The notes: generated from the sequence alone by a model not told the origin. A stretch of DNA of 64,000 bases from Chitinophagales bacterium (GCA_019694975.1 JAIBAY010000003.1:186001-250000); one strand, 5' to 3'. Shown: positions 1 through 8,775, counted from the first letter of the stretch. Program-made: numbers and translations.

Positions 1-1418
1 TACATCTCATTCGATGGCTTAACGATGGAAGGTGGTCCGAAGGAATAGCTGATACTGTTTTCCAATGCTACGGCCTTTCTCAACCAGGTGCCTGTTGCAG
101 CAGTATCGTTCTTCAATTGTGCAGACAATGCCTGTAACTCCATTTCCATCACTTCGGCGTATTGTACGTCGAGCAGGTTAGGGCTATATGCATTAGAGCT
201 GGCACAACTGTGGCCCGAACTGACCTCGACCATTCCTGCCGCTGCCATTCTTTGTTCCTGCATCGCAGAAATAATCGCCGAAAGCTGCTTCTGATCATTG
301 TCGTGAAAAGCCTTTTCCCCGTTCACAAAATTATTCATAGCGCGAAGGCCAATGTTCAGATCATCCGACGCTACATTTATGGAAGCTACCGTTGACTGCC
401 AGTCGTCAGACTCAACGAGGTACGTGCATTTCAAAAGTATCACGTGTTCGCGTGCCCGTGGCGAAGGAAGTGTATCGCAAAACTGCTTCATCTGCTGCAC
501 CATCTTTTCCGCTTCTTCATCGCGGTCCTGCTGCAGCAATGCATACAGCAGCCAATGATAGGAATGATATCCGAGGGCATCATTATCCAGCTTTTTCCGC
601 TCCTTCCTTTGCACGCTTGCCGCCCATGCTACTTCATTGGAGCCGATCACTTTATCCCATTGGCCTAATGCCAGGTAAATGTGCGACGGCATGTGCAGTG
701 CATGAGTAGCGGCAGGCGCCACTTTTGCATAAGCATCGGCAGCTTCCAGTGCTTTAGCAGCATGATCGGGATCATCATATGCATGAATGAGATAATGCAA
801 CGCACCGGGATGCCTCGGATTTTTATTTAATACAGCCTGCACAATTTTCGCGGCCTTACCATAGACAGCGGTGTCCCTTCCCACCTGTACGGAACCAATT
901 AACGCAATACTGTAAAAGGATGCCACTTCCAGGTTATCAGGATACTTTTCGAAAAGCGAAGACATATAAGCAGCATACTGACTGTCTCTTTCTGCTTTCG
1001 TACCTGTTCCGAACAATATATTGACACCTTTGATAAAGTCTTTCTCGATATCAGTTTTTGCTTTTGCCACACGCTGATCAGGTTCAGGTGCAAGCAATTT
1101 CAATACAGAATCCGCTTTCGTCTTATCCTGGAAGCGCCAGAGCGAGTGATTATAGGTCATGGCTTCTCCCCAATATGCCATAGCGCATTCCGGGTCCAAT
1201 GCATGTGCTTTTGAAAAATCATCGGCGGCATCTTCATACTCGAAACTGTGCAAAAGAAGCAGTCCCTGCGTAAAGTAAGGTTGAGCCTGTTCATTTCCGG
1301 ATACGGAAAACTCAATATCTCCGAGTTGACCTTCCGCAATATCAGTACGGGTTGAACAACCGGCAAAGCATGCTGCGATTGTGATGAGTGTAAAAAATAC
1401 GAGGTATGGGATTTTCAT
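1..1418 (-). CDS. TPR-repeat lipoprotein, partial at its C-terminus (runs off left edge)
   Basis: An open frame of 472 codons reads without a stop from an ATG at 1418 to the window edge. The first 21 residues are a lipoprotein signal: Met-Lys, a hydrophobic stretch and FAGC, so the protein is probably lipid-anchored outside the cytoplasm. The following helical repeats look like tetratricopeptides (for example an A-LDPECAMAYWGEA segment). The segment HALHMPSHIYLALGQWD is characteristic of an uncharacterised TPR family that I recognise from other genomes. An in-frame ATG at 1439 would add seven residues. It lies just downstream of the aminotransferase on the same strand (68 bp gap) and may belong to that transcript. 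The molecular role is unknown; TPR proteins usually bind other proteins. Confidence 0.88.
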   Translation of the reverse strand, partial: MKIPYLVFFTLITIAACFAGCSTRTDIAEGQLGDIEFSVSGNEQAQPYFTQGLLLLHSFEYEDAADDFSKAHALDPECAMAYWGEAMTYNHSLWRFQDKTKADSVLKLLAPEPDQRVAKAKTDIEKDFIKGVNILFGTGTKAERDSQYAAYMSSLFEKYPDNLEVASFYSIALIGSVQVGRDTAVYGKAAKIVQAVLNKNPRHPGALHYLIHAYDDPDHAAKALEAADAYAKVAPAATHALHMPSHIYLALGQWDKVIGSNEVAWAASVQRKERKKLDNDALGYHSYHWLLYALLQQDRDEEAEKMVQQMKQFCDTLPSPRAREHVILLKCTYLVESDDWQSTVASINVASDDLNIGLRAMNNFVNGEKAFHDNDQKQLSAIISAMQEQRMAAAGMVEVSSGHSCASSNAYSPNLLDVQYAEVMEMELQALSAQLKNDTAATGTWLRKAVALENSISYSFGPPSIVKPSNEM

Positions 1419-1486
1419 TTTCAAAATAGTTTTTGTCATTCGAAAATATTTCCGGGGCACGCCGGTCATGTCACATCAACAGTAAT

Positions 1487-2833
1487 TCATTTCAATCTTT
1501 TTTCATGTGCACGGCTGATAGCACCTTCGAGCACGCTCAATCCTTCCTGCAACTGGTCATCCGTCATAACGATGGGCGGCAGCAAACGGATACAATTGCT
1601 GTATAACCCGGCCCTGATCAGTATCACGCCTTTTGACACGGCATCCCTGATAATCTCCAGCGTCAGTTCGGGATCAGGTTCCAGGCCGTCGCGGTCTTTC
1701 ACAAATTCTATCAGTTGCATGGCACCTGTGCCACGCACATCACCGATCAACTGATACTTTGATTTCCAGGCGGCCAGGTTTTGTTGTATCAGTTCGCCTA
1801 CCTCCTTTACTCTTTGCAGGAATGGTGCTGCACTCAGAATCTTGACTGCTTCGATGGCGGCCACGCAGGCAAGCGGATTTCCTCCGTATGTTCCTCCCAC
1901 GCCACCGAGATGAGGCGCGTCGATGATCTCCGCTTTTCCGGTTACGGCACTGATGGGCATTCCTGCTCCGATAGATTTTGCCATACAGATCAAATCCGGA
2001 ATAACGCCTGCATGCTCACAGGCAAAGAATTTTCCTGTGCGTGAAGCGCCACATTGTATCTCGTCAAAGATGAGCACGATGCCATGCGCATCGCATGTTG
2101 ACCGCAACTTTTCGAGGAACCTCTTCGGCATGGCGACAAACCCACCTTCACCCTGAATAGGTTCAATGATGATGGCTGCCACGGCGGATGGGTCGACCTG
2201 CGATATGAGCTGCTGATCGAATTGCTGTATACAATAATCTATGTATGCTTCTTCACTCAGCGCTTTTGGCCGCCGGAAAATATTAGGTGCCGGCAATCGA
2301 TAAATATCACTTACAAACGGCCCGAATCCTTTTTTAAATAATCCATACTTGCTGGTCAGCGACAGAGTAAGCAGTGTTCTGCCGTGGTAAGCTGCTTCGA
2401 AGCAAATTACTGCTGAACGCTTTGTATAATACCGCGCCACATTTACTGCATTTTCAACCGCTTCACTTCCCGAATTTGCCAGGATGGTTTTTTTCTGAAA
2501 ATCGCCAGGTGTTAAACCATTCAGTAATTCTGCCAGTTCCACATAAGGTTCGGGTGTTGCCACCAGCGTGCAGATATGCAGGTATTTTTCCAGTTGCTGT
2601 TTCATGGCATTCACCACCTGTTCCGGCCTGTGGCCAACATTCATCATGCCGATTCCACCAGCAAAATCAAGCAATGTGTTTCCGTCAGCATCATGCACGA
2701 GTCCTCCTTCTGCACGTTCAATAACCACTTCCGTGGATTTTGCAAGACCTGCCGGCATCGCATTTTTTCTTCGTTCCAAAACCTGTTGACTTTTTGGTCC
2801 AGGTACGGGAGTTTTAAGACGGATGTAGTTCAT
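1487..2833 (-). CDS. Class III PLP aminotransferase, 4-aminobutyrate aminotransferase-like (set 1)
   Basis: A cytoplasmic omega-amino-acid:2-oxoglutarate aminotransferase of the GabT/ornithine aminotransferase family, 448 residues, the normal length. Visible motifs are NSGSEAVENA near residue 120 (cofactor phosphate binding), YHGRT near 150, EPIQGEGGF near 224, FDEIQ with Asp257 (pairs with the pyridine nitrogen) and MAKSIGAGMP with the Schiff-base Lys286. The usual QTGFGRTG segment reads QCGASRTG here, so the substrate pocket edge differs from classical GabT. It follows the GNAT gene by 54 bp on the same strand. An aldehyde dehydrogenase able to oxidise the semialdehyde product lies 2.4 kb upstream. 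GABA, 5-aminovalerate, beta-alanine or a diamine product are all possible substrates; the exact one cannot be read from sequence. Confidence 0.9.
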   Translation of the reverse strand: MNYIRLKTPVPGPKSQQVLERRKNAMPAGLAKSTEVVIERAEGGLVHDADGNTLLDFAGGIGMMNVGHRPEQVVNAMKQQLEKYLHICTLVATPEPYVELAELLNGLTPGDFQKKTILANSGSEAVENAVNVARYYTKRSAVICFEAAYHGRTLLTLSLTSKYGLFKKGFGPFVSDIYRLPAPNIFRRPKALSEEAYIDYCIQQFDQQLISQVDPSAVAAIIIEPIQGEGGFVAMPKRFLEKLRSTCDAHGIVLIFDEIQCGASRTGKFFACEHAGVIPDLICMAKSIGAGMPISAVTGKAEIIDAPHLGGVGGTYGGNPLACVAAIEAVKILSAAPFLQRVKEVGELIQQNLAAWKSKYQLIGDVRGTGAMQLIEFVKDRDGLEPDPELTLEIIRDAVSKGVILIRAGLYSNCIRLLPPIVMTDDQLQEGLSVLEGAISRAHEKRLK

Positions 2834-2887
2834 ATATGCAGTTGTTACTTTCTTAGCTGCCTGATGCGCCGGTATTGCGTGTAAGAT

Positions 2888-3538
2888 TCAAAGTTCTATA
2901 CCGGCTTCAAGGACTATCAACGCACCGGCATTACCGCAAGCCGGATCGTGTAAATATTCTTTGATCAACCCTGCTATTTTAAATCCTATTTTTTGCTGAA
3001 CGGAGACAGTGGGGTCAAACAATTCACCGCTTCTCACCTTTTCATAGTATTCTTCCACCGTCATTTTATTTTTTAGAGTACCGTAACCGTTCAGCATGCC
3101 AACTGTTATCTGGCCTTTCAATCCAAACTTCCGCACCGTATGCTGCCGTGCACGATAGAGTGCTTTGGCAATGCCCATCTTGCGAAAAGACGGGTCGACG
3201 CTTACGTCAATTCCATACAGCCATTCGCCGTCCTTTTCATGTGTTGTCAGCCATCCGCCTCCCATCACTTCCTGAAAAGTGTGATGCTCCGGATTTTGTA
3301 TATCGTAATGATAGCGAATAGAAGTGGTGGCGCCTACAACTTGTTCTCCGTACAGTGCTACAAACTGGCCTTCCGGAAAAATCTCCATGTGCTTTATATA
3401 CTGGTCGGCATGCAGTAATTCATCTTCAGCAAGTGTCGGAAATACTTTTCGCTGAAGCGCTTCCAATGAAACAGCATGTATAAAGCCCGTGTTAATTATC
3501 CTGATGCCGCCCGCTAAAATGTCTTCATAGTATTCCAT
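2888..3538 (-). CDS. Stand-alone GNAT acetyltransferase of the GNAT/carbon-nitrogen hydrolase type
   Basis: A GNAT-fold N-acetyltransferase of 216 residues that would transfer acetyl from acetyl-CoA to an amine. The acetyl-CoA loop is seen as RKMGIA at residues 119-124, after the strand YGIDVSVDP. The flanking text (HMEIFPEGQFVALYGEQVVG near 50-69, then a C-terminal QQKIGFKIAGLIKEYL) resembles the N-terminal domain of bifunctional GNAT/nitrilase-superfamily proteins, but the hydrolase domain is absent and the frame ends cleanly. It sits between the NhaC-type transporter and aminotransferase 1, suggesting action on an amine or amino acid in that pathway. Substrate unknown. Confidence 0.85.
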   Translation of the reverse strand: MEYYEDILAGGIRIINTGFIHAVSLEALQRKVFPTLAEDELLHADQYIKHMEIFPEGQFVALYGEQVVGATTSIRYHYDIQNPEHHTFQEVMGGGWLTTHEKDGEWLYGIDVSVDPSFRKMGIAKALYRARQHTVRKFGLKGQITVGMLNGYGTLKNKMTVEEYYEKVRSGELFDPTVSVQQKIGFKIAGLIKEYLHDPACGNAGALIVLEAGIEL

Positions 3539-3699
3539 CTACACTTCGGTCAAAGTTTGGTATTATATTTTCACTTCTACTTCAACTGTCACACCTGAGA
3601 CCACAACGCATATTGTTTTGTCAAATGCGTTAGCGATCAGTTTTACTTTCTTAACGATTATGGCTAATGTGTCGCTGATCCATAGAGATGTGACAATAA

Positions 3700-3707
3700 C
3701 AAAGGTA
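3700..3707 (-). promoter_or_regulatory. Candidate -7 promoter element (TACCTTTG)
   Basis: The minus strand reads TACCTTTG, an exact match to the Bacteroidetes -7 consensus TAnnTTTG, in the 221 bp gap upstream of the GNAT gene. No good TTG -33 element lies at 19-21 bp, so this is only a candidate. If used, the GNAT-aminotransferase pair would have its own transcript with a leader of about 150 nt. I saw nothing else in this gap. Confidence 0.25.
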
Positions 3708-3759
3708 GTATTGCACGATTAAAATTAAATTGAATTCACTGCACACAAGTTCATCCGGT

Positions 3760-5118
3760 TTACAGGAAAAAACCAAGCGCCAGGTATACCAGCACCGAAA
3801 TGCCAAAAGCAAGCAGGGCGAACGGCAATTGTGAAAGTGCATGATCGAGGTTATTGGTGTCGGTGCTTTGCCCGGTAAGAATGGTTGCATCGGAATAGAG
3901 GCAGGCATTGGCGCCGAAGACACCCGCACTTACCACGGCACCGATATTGATCAGCGGATTGGAACCAAGTGAAACCGATAAGGGAATTATGATTGGAATC
4001 GCAACAGCATATACGCCCCACGATGAGCCAGTAGTGAATGAGATAAAAGAAATGGCAACGAACACAAGCATGGGAAGCAATTCTTTACTCACGATTGGTT
4101 TCACGCTGTCAATTACATATTGCGTGAGCCCGAGCTGATCACCGGCATCCTTAAGCACATAGCTCATCACCACTAAAGCGAGTGCGTACAGCATACTGTT
4201 GAAACCGGTGAATAATGTTTCTGAAAGCTGTTGAAACGAGCCAAGCTTCATGACCAGGTAATACAGGAAGGTGAAAGCCACTGCAATCATTACACCTTTC
4301 AGCGCATCGTAATCCAGCGCGACGGTGGCAACCAGCAATACCAACAGTGGTAAGATGAAATACAATGAATGAGGTTGTTTCTCATTTTCAAATAATTCGA
4401 GCTTCACAGAAGCAATTTTTTTCCCGGGAGGAATCACTTCTCCTGCAATCACAGCCCGGTCATTGGCCAGCCGCATCTTGCCAAAGAGCGGAACTACTCC
4501 CATAATCACCAGCGGAATCAGCAATACGGAAACCCAACTGTATGCTACATAAGGAATCACCTGCCAATACACATGATTGCCCATCCCTTCGGGAGCGAAA
4601 TCGGCTTTCACGAGGATGGATCCAATGAAGAGCGTCCAGGTTGAAATGGGCACTACGACACACCATGGAGGAGCGGTCGTATTCACGATATAAGCAAGGT
4701 ATTCTCTCGGAATCTTAAAATGGTCGGTAATCTTTTTCATGGTAATACCGACAGTGAGTGCGCTCAGGTAATCGTCGAGAAAAATAAAAAGTCCGAGGCC
4801 CCAGGTGCCAAACAGTGCAGCACGCCTTGTCTTGATGCGCTTAAGCATGTCTTCCCCAAATTTCATCGCTCCACCAGACCGCACCATTAACCCGATCAGC
4901 GAACCGTAAAGACCGCATACAAGGATGACCCAAATGGTACTTTCATCCTTCATAACACTGTACAGCGAATCAACAAAGCCTGTGAAAAAGTTTTCGCGCT
5001 GCAGAATGATGAAACCGACGATACAGCCAATCAGCAGCGGTTCGAATGATGTGCGCAGCAGGATGGCAAGGATAATTACTACAAGGGGTGGGATGAGTGC
5101 CAGTGCGCCGTAGTCCAT
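3760..5118 (-). CDS. NhaC-family Na+/H+ antiporter-like membrane transporter
   Basis: A polytopic inner-membrane protein of 452 residues with about 11-12 hydrophobic segments. The central part reads GLFIFLDDYLSALTVG and, further on, NTTAPPWCVVVPISTW, both typical of the NhaC family of the ion transporter superfamily. The C-terminal half contains SFTTGSSWGVYA, another family hallmark. Classical NhaC swaps Na+ for H+, but several relatives exchange amino or organic acids. With an aminotransferase, acetyltransferase and semialdehyde dehydrogenase on either side, this copy may carry an amino acid (inference). A short 7-bp tandem repeat lies directly upstream of its ATG. A separate NhaD is encoded at 51757-53031. 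Confidence 0.88.
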   Translation of the reverse strand: MDYGALALIPPLVVIILAILLRTSFEPLLIGCIVGFIILQRENFFTGFVDSLYSVMKDESTIWVILVCGLYGSLIGLMVRSGGAMKFGEDMLKRIKTRRAALFGTWGLGLFIFLDDYLSALTVGITMKKITDHFKIPREYLAYIVNTTAPPWCVVVPISTWTLFIGSILVKADFAPEGMGNHVYWQVIPYVAYSWVSVLLIPLVIMGVVPLFGKMRLANDRAVIAGEVIPPGKKIASVKLELFENEKQPHSLYFILPLLVLLVATVALDYDALKGVMIAVAFTFLYYLVMKLGSFQQLSETLFTGFNSMLYALALVVMSYVLKDAGDQLGLTQYVIDSVKPIVSKELLPMLVFVAISFISFTTGSSWGVYAVAIPIIIPLSVSLGSNPLINIGAVVSAGVFGANACLYSDATILTGQSTDTNNLDHALSQLPFALLAFGISVLVYLALGFFL

Positions 5119-5120
5119 GT

Positions 5121-5148
5121 GAGTAGCGAGTAGTGAGTAGTGAGTAGT
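5121..5148. repeat. Four tandem copies of GAGTAG(C/T)
   Basis: Four head-to-tail 7-mers (GAGTAGC, then three GAGTAGT) occupy the short gap between the dehydrogenase stop and the nhaC-like start, two bases upstream of the ATG. On the transcribed strand this reads as repeated ACTACTC. It sits exactly in the translation initiation region, so copy-number slippage could alter translation of the transporter (inference). Confidence 0.8.
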
Positions 5149-5193
5149 GAATTAATCGCTGTGGCATTTGCAACTGGTACCTGGGCTCATCGC

Positions 5194-6615
5194 TTACAAA
5201 CCGCCTATTGAAATCAGCTTCTTCTCCAGGTATTCATACAATCCTTCGCTGCCGCTTTCATGGCCTATTCCACTTTGCTTCCAGCCGCCGAAAGGCGCTT
5301 CCGTGGCATGCGGCGCCCATTCATTTATGCCGATCATTCCGAATTCGAGTTTCTCTGCAAGTAAGATAGCGGTTTTCAGATCATTGGTCCAGATATAAGC
5401 AGCGAGTCCGTAAGGTGTATTATTGGCCCGTATGATTACTTCTTCTATGGTATCAAAAGCAACAACAGGCAGCACAGGACCGAAGATCTCTTGGTTGAGA
5501 AATTGCAATGTGCCCCTCCTGTCCGCTATTACGGTTGGTTCAATAAAAAATCCTTTGCCCTGTTTATTTCCTCCGGCTATAATCTCAGCACCTTCCTTTT
5601 TCGCTTCATTAATTATCGACCATACCATTTCCTGCTGACGCGCATTGATTAACGGGCCCATTTTAGATTGTTCGTCGAGGCCATTGCCGGCAGTGTGTGC
5701 TTTTGCAAACCGGCCGGTTGCTTCCACGAATGCATCATAAATTTTCCGGTGCACAAAAAACCTTTGCGGCGTCACGCATACCTGCCCTGCATTCCTGAAC
5801 TTCGCAACAACTGCCGTTTTCGCCACATGCTCCACGTCAACATCATCCAACACAATAACCGGCGCATTGCCGCCAAGCTCCAGTGCAAGTTTTGTCGCTG
5901 TTTTGGAAGCTCCGTCCATTAATATTTTACCGACACGCGTGCTTCCGGTGAATGAAATTTTTTTCAACGCAGGATGATGCAGCATTGCACCGCCCATGGA
6001 AGCCGCTTCACCATTCACCAGGTTGGCGACGCCGGACGGAATGCCCGCTTCGTGTAAAGCAGTGAAGAGATTCATGGTTGTAAGCGGCGTATATTCTGAA
6101 CCTTTGCAAACAATGGTGCAGCCGGCGGCCAATGCCGCGGCACAGGCGCGGGCAGGGTTATAAGCAGGGAAATTCCAGGCGGTGATGATTCCTATTACAC
6201 CCATCGGCTGATAGATGACAGTCATACGCTTGTCTGTTCGTGCCGATGGAATCACCCTGCCATATGAGCGTTTGCCTTCTTCCGCAAACCATTCAAAAAG
6301 ATTCGCAGCAACACGCCATTCACCGGTTGCTTCTGCCATCGGCTTACCGGATTCCAGCACCGTCTCCCTGGAAAATTCCTTCAGGTTCTTACGAATGATA
6401 TCAGCGGTCTTTTTCAGCAGGTCGCCCCGCGTCCAGTTAGACAGATGGCTCCATGATGGAAATGCTTTTTCAGCAACGTCTATTGCAAGATTACAATCCT
6501 CTGCATTTCCGAATGGAACGGTTGTAATGATCTCTTCGGTGGCAGGATTTTGCACCGGCCAGGTATTGCCGTTGAGTGCATTGCACCAGTTGCCGTTTAT
6601 TAATTGCTGCTTCAT
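5194..6615 (-). CDS. NAD(P)-dependent aldehyde dehydrogenase, succinate-semialdehyde dehydrogenase-like (set 1)
   Basis: An ALDH-superfamily enzyme of 473 residues that would oxidise a semialdehyde, probably succinate semialdehyde, to the acid. Catalytic residues are visible: Asn148 in TAWNFP, general base Glu246 in ALELGGN, and nucleophile Cys280 in NAGQVCVTPQR, with the usual spacing of 34 between Glu and Cys. The nucleotide-binding FTGSTRVG segment lies near residue 222. The GabD/YneI-like text PFGGWKQSGIGHESG is near the C-terminus. The ATG overlaps by four bases the ancestral stop of the broken PIN gene upstream, so expression was probably once coupled to that toxin operon. With aminotransferase 1 it would form a two-step amino group removal and oxidation path. 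Confidence 0.9.
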   Translation of the reverse strand: MKQQLINGNWCNALNGNTWPVQNPATEEIITTVPFGNAEDCNLAIDVAEKAFPSWSHLSNWTRGDLLKKTADIIRKNLKEFSRETVLESGKPMAEATGEWRVAANLFEWFAEEGKRSYGRVIPSARTDKRMTVIYQPMGVIGIITAWNFPAYNPARACAAALAAGCTIVCKGSEYTPLTTMNLFTALHEAGIPSGVANLVNGEAASMGGAMLHHPALKKISFTGSTRVGKILMDGASKTATKLALELGGNAPVIVLDDVDVEHVAKTAVVAKFRNAGQVCVTPQRFFVHRKIYDAFVEATGRFAKAHTAGNGLDEQSKMGPLINARQQEMVWSIINEAKKEGAEIIAGGNKQGKGFFIEPTVIADRRGTLQFLNQEIFGPVLPVVAFDTIEEVIIRANNTPYGLAAYIWTNDLKTAILLAEKLEFGMIGINEWAPHATEAPFGGWKQSGIGHESGSEGLYEYLEKKLISIGGL

Positions 6616-7028
6616 GCAAGGAAACGTTCTAAGAATAGTTTTGGAGAATAGAAAGGCAATGAAGTGTTGGTGAAGTCCTTCGTGTTACGTGATGATTCAT
6701 TCAACATTATTCTCCAAACACGAATTGTACCGGACTGCATCCCCGAAATCATTAAACCTGTGAAACAGCATCTTCAATGCTGCATGATACTAGATTCTTT
6801 TACATTCAAAATTTTGAGGTGGTTGGAAATTCCCTCAAAGTCGTTTTTAGCTTGCATGGCATTGTATGCCTTTGCAATAAAATAAAACGTATTGGCAATT
6901 GAAAGCGAAGCAGTGAAATACTGCAACCTGCCCGACGCTTTAAAAACCTGAACCGCATTAAGAAAGTGCGGTTCCCTTTTCAAATTAAGATCAAGGATTG
7001 CATCGGTGTCAAGAAGTACTTTTTCCAT
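6612..7028 (-). pseudogene. PIN-domain toxin gene broken by two frame changes and a stop
   Basis: The frame starting at the ATG at 7028 encodes a PIN N-terminus (EKVLLDTDAILDL, with first catalytic Asp7, then IANTFYFIAKAY) and stops at 6774. Similarity continues in another frame as ALKMLFHRFNDFGDAVRYN up to a TGA at 6697-6699. It then returns to the original frame as NTKDF followed by SLPFYSPKLFL, ending at 6612. These three pieces in order match a complete PIN domain of about 138 residues, a normal family length. One lost base near 6777 and a compensating change near 6687 would explain it. A TGATG overlap links the start to the antitoxin remnant upstream. It is inactive unless the changes are sequencing errors. 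Confidence 0.85.
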
Positions 7029-7292
7029 CACGAATACTTTTTCAAAAGGCGATCATAACGAGGATCACTTTTGATTTTTGTCGGTTTCTTACCACCGCCC
7101 AATTTTTAGATCCATTCCGGAATTTCATTGTCGGATGCATTCCCTTTTTACCGGATGAGGCTGTCTTTTCAAATGCTCTTCCACCATTTTAGAAACACTG
7201 GTCTTCCGCTCTTTTGCAATTCTCTTCGCATGTCGCACCACTGCGTCATCCATTCTTAAAGTCAGCTTAGTCTGTATGATTAGAGATTGCAC
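7028..7292 (-). pseudogene. DUF6364-type antitoxin remnant upstream of the PIN gene
   Basis: The minus strand encodes an N-terminal part, QTKLTLRMDDAVV then AKRIAKERKTSVSKMVEEHL, typical of the DUF6364 ribbon-helix-helix antitoxins that accompany PIN toxins. This frame stops at 7125-7127. The matching C-terminus (NEIPEWI, then KLGGGKKPTK and YDRLLKKYS) is in another frame and contains a TAA at 7106-7108. It ends with TGATG overlapping the PIN ATG, the usual operon junction. No ATG is present at the expected start; a GTG at 7290-7292 is the only in-frame candidate found. The module is thus damaged in both genes. Confidence 0.78.
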
Positions 7293-7341
7293 GTCAAACT
7301 TACAAAATACTGACGTACCACATGCGTGAGCCGGTGACCGT

Positions 7342-8775
7342 TTAGAAATAAAGCCGGCAAACCAATATTGCCGTCAGCACACACACCAAATCCACCAGCA
7401 GCATGATACCGAGTGTATATCGTGTATTCTTAACACTCACAGAGCCGAAATAGAGTGCCACTACGTAGAAAGTTGTTTCCGCAGCGCCCTGGAACAGGCA
7501 GGCAAGCTGACCGGTGAGTGAATCCGCTCCGTAAGTTTTCATAGCATCAAGCATAAAGCCGCGCGAACCGCCTGCGCTGAAGGGACGCATCAGGGCGACG
7601 GGTATGGCATTGATGATTTGCGGATCCACCTTAAAAACATTTAAAGTTGCGGTGATGCCATTCATTGCAATGTCCATCAACCCTGCATTACGGAAGATAC
7701 TGAGGGCTGCGAGCATGGCAATCATGTAAGGCAGAATCCGCACACCGGTTGTAAATCCCTCCTTCGCACCAAGTATGAATGAATCGAAGATATTAGTATT
7801 GCCGGCTATGAATACTTTTTCCCTGAAGAAAGCATAAGCTACAATGGCGAGGATGATAAACAGCAAAACGCCATTACTCAGGTTACCGGTGAAATGCATT
7901 TTATCAATGCCCTGCAGCTGACTGATGAAATACATCAATCCGCCAATGAGCATACTGATGCCGGCTACCATGGCTATTACGGCACCGCTTAACAAGCTGA
8001 TGCGCTGTTTGATGCTGACAAACAGCAGCGCTGCAATAGTGCCGACAAATGAAGTGATGATCGTGGGCAACATAATGTCGGCAGGATTGGAGGCATTCAT
8101 TGCTGCACGGTAACCAATGATGGAAGTGGGAATCAAGGTAAGTCCGGCTGCGTGCAGGCATAGAAACATGATCTGGCTATTCGTAGCTTTCTCTTTTATT
8201 GGATTTGATTCCTGCATACTTTCCATAGCTTTTAGTCCGAAAGGTGTTGCCGCAGAATCGAGACCGAGGAAGTTGGCCGCGAAATTCATCGTCATGTAAC
8301 CATAGGCAGGATGCGCTTTGGGCAGATCGGGAAATATTTTTGAAAACAGCGGCGTCAGCATGCGCGACATTTTTTCTGTGGCTTTTGAATCACTCAATAA
8401 ATTCATCAACCCACAAAAAAAAGTGAGGTAACCAATCAGCGGCAGCCAGATATCCATGATGGTATTTTTGCAGGTTGGGAAAAGTCCGTCAGCCTTTTGG
8501 GTGCCGACACTCACCTCCACGATGCCCGATTTGGCCAGGTGATATAAGGAATCGCCATGCTGATATCCTTCACCGCCCACATTTTTTATCAGGGCAAACA
8601 GCAACGGGTCCATTCTCTTCTGATTGGCAGAATCCCTTTCCGCCACTATAGCCGGATCGCCCTGTTTGCCATTGATCATTCCGGTAAACGAATACAGTTT
8701 GCCGGTGAGCATCAGGAAGAATGCCCAGCCGATGCTGGCGATGAGGATGATGGTGAAGAAACGGCTGAGTGCCAT
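7342..8775 (-). CDS. SpmA-SpmB fusion, nucleoside-recognition (Gate) domain membrane protein
   Basis: A membrane protein of 477 residues with two related halves. The first half carries an insertion after a signal-anchor-like segment and then MNLLSDSKATEKMSRMLTPLF and NFAANFLGLDSAATPFG, as in SpmA. The second half carries FILGAKEGFTTGVRILPYM and, later, LMRPFSAGGSRGFMLDAM, as in SpmB. The two are separate genes in spore formers; in Bacteroidetes they are commonly fused. The Gate domain is proposed to form a transport pathway, but no substrate is established. There are about ten hydrophobic segments. Flanking amino-acid catabolic genes on the same strand make amino-acid or metabolite transport a possible role (inference). 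It is unrelated to sporulation here. Confidence 0.88.
   Translation of the reverse strand: MALSRFFTIILIASIGWAFFLMLTGKLYSFTGMINGKQGDPAIVAERDSANQKRMDPLLFALIKNVGGEGYQHGDSLYHLAKSGIVEVSVGTQKADGLFPTCKNTIMDIWLPLIGYLTFFCGLMNLLSDSKATEKMSRMLTPLFSKIFPDLPKAHPAYGYMTMNFAANFLGLDSAATPFGLKAMESMQESNPIKEKATNSQIMFLCLHAAGLTLIPTSIIGYRAAMNASNPADIMLPTIITSFVGTIAALLFVSIKQRISLLSGAVIAMVAGISMLIGGLMYFISQLQGIDKMHFTGNLSNGVLLFIILAIVAYAFFREKVFIAGNTNIFDSFILGAKEGFTTGVRILPYMIAMLAALSIFRNAGLMDIAMNGITATLNVFKVDPQIINAIPVALMRPFSAGGSRGFMLDAMKTYGADSLTGQLACLFQGAAETTFYVVALYFGSVSVKNTRYTLGIMLLVDLVCVLTAILVCRLYF

Noticed and set aside
1..1418. Several short plus-strand frames (88-709) as small genes
   Set aside because: They are antisense to the continuous TPR lipoprotein frame and carry no recognisable domains.
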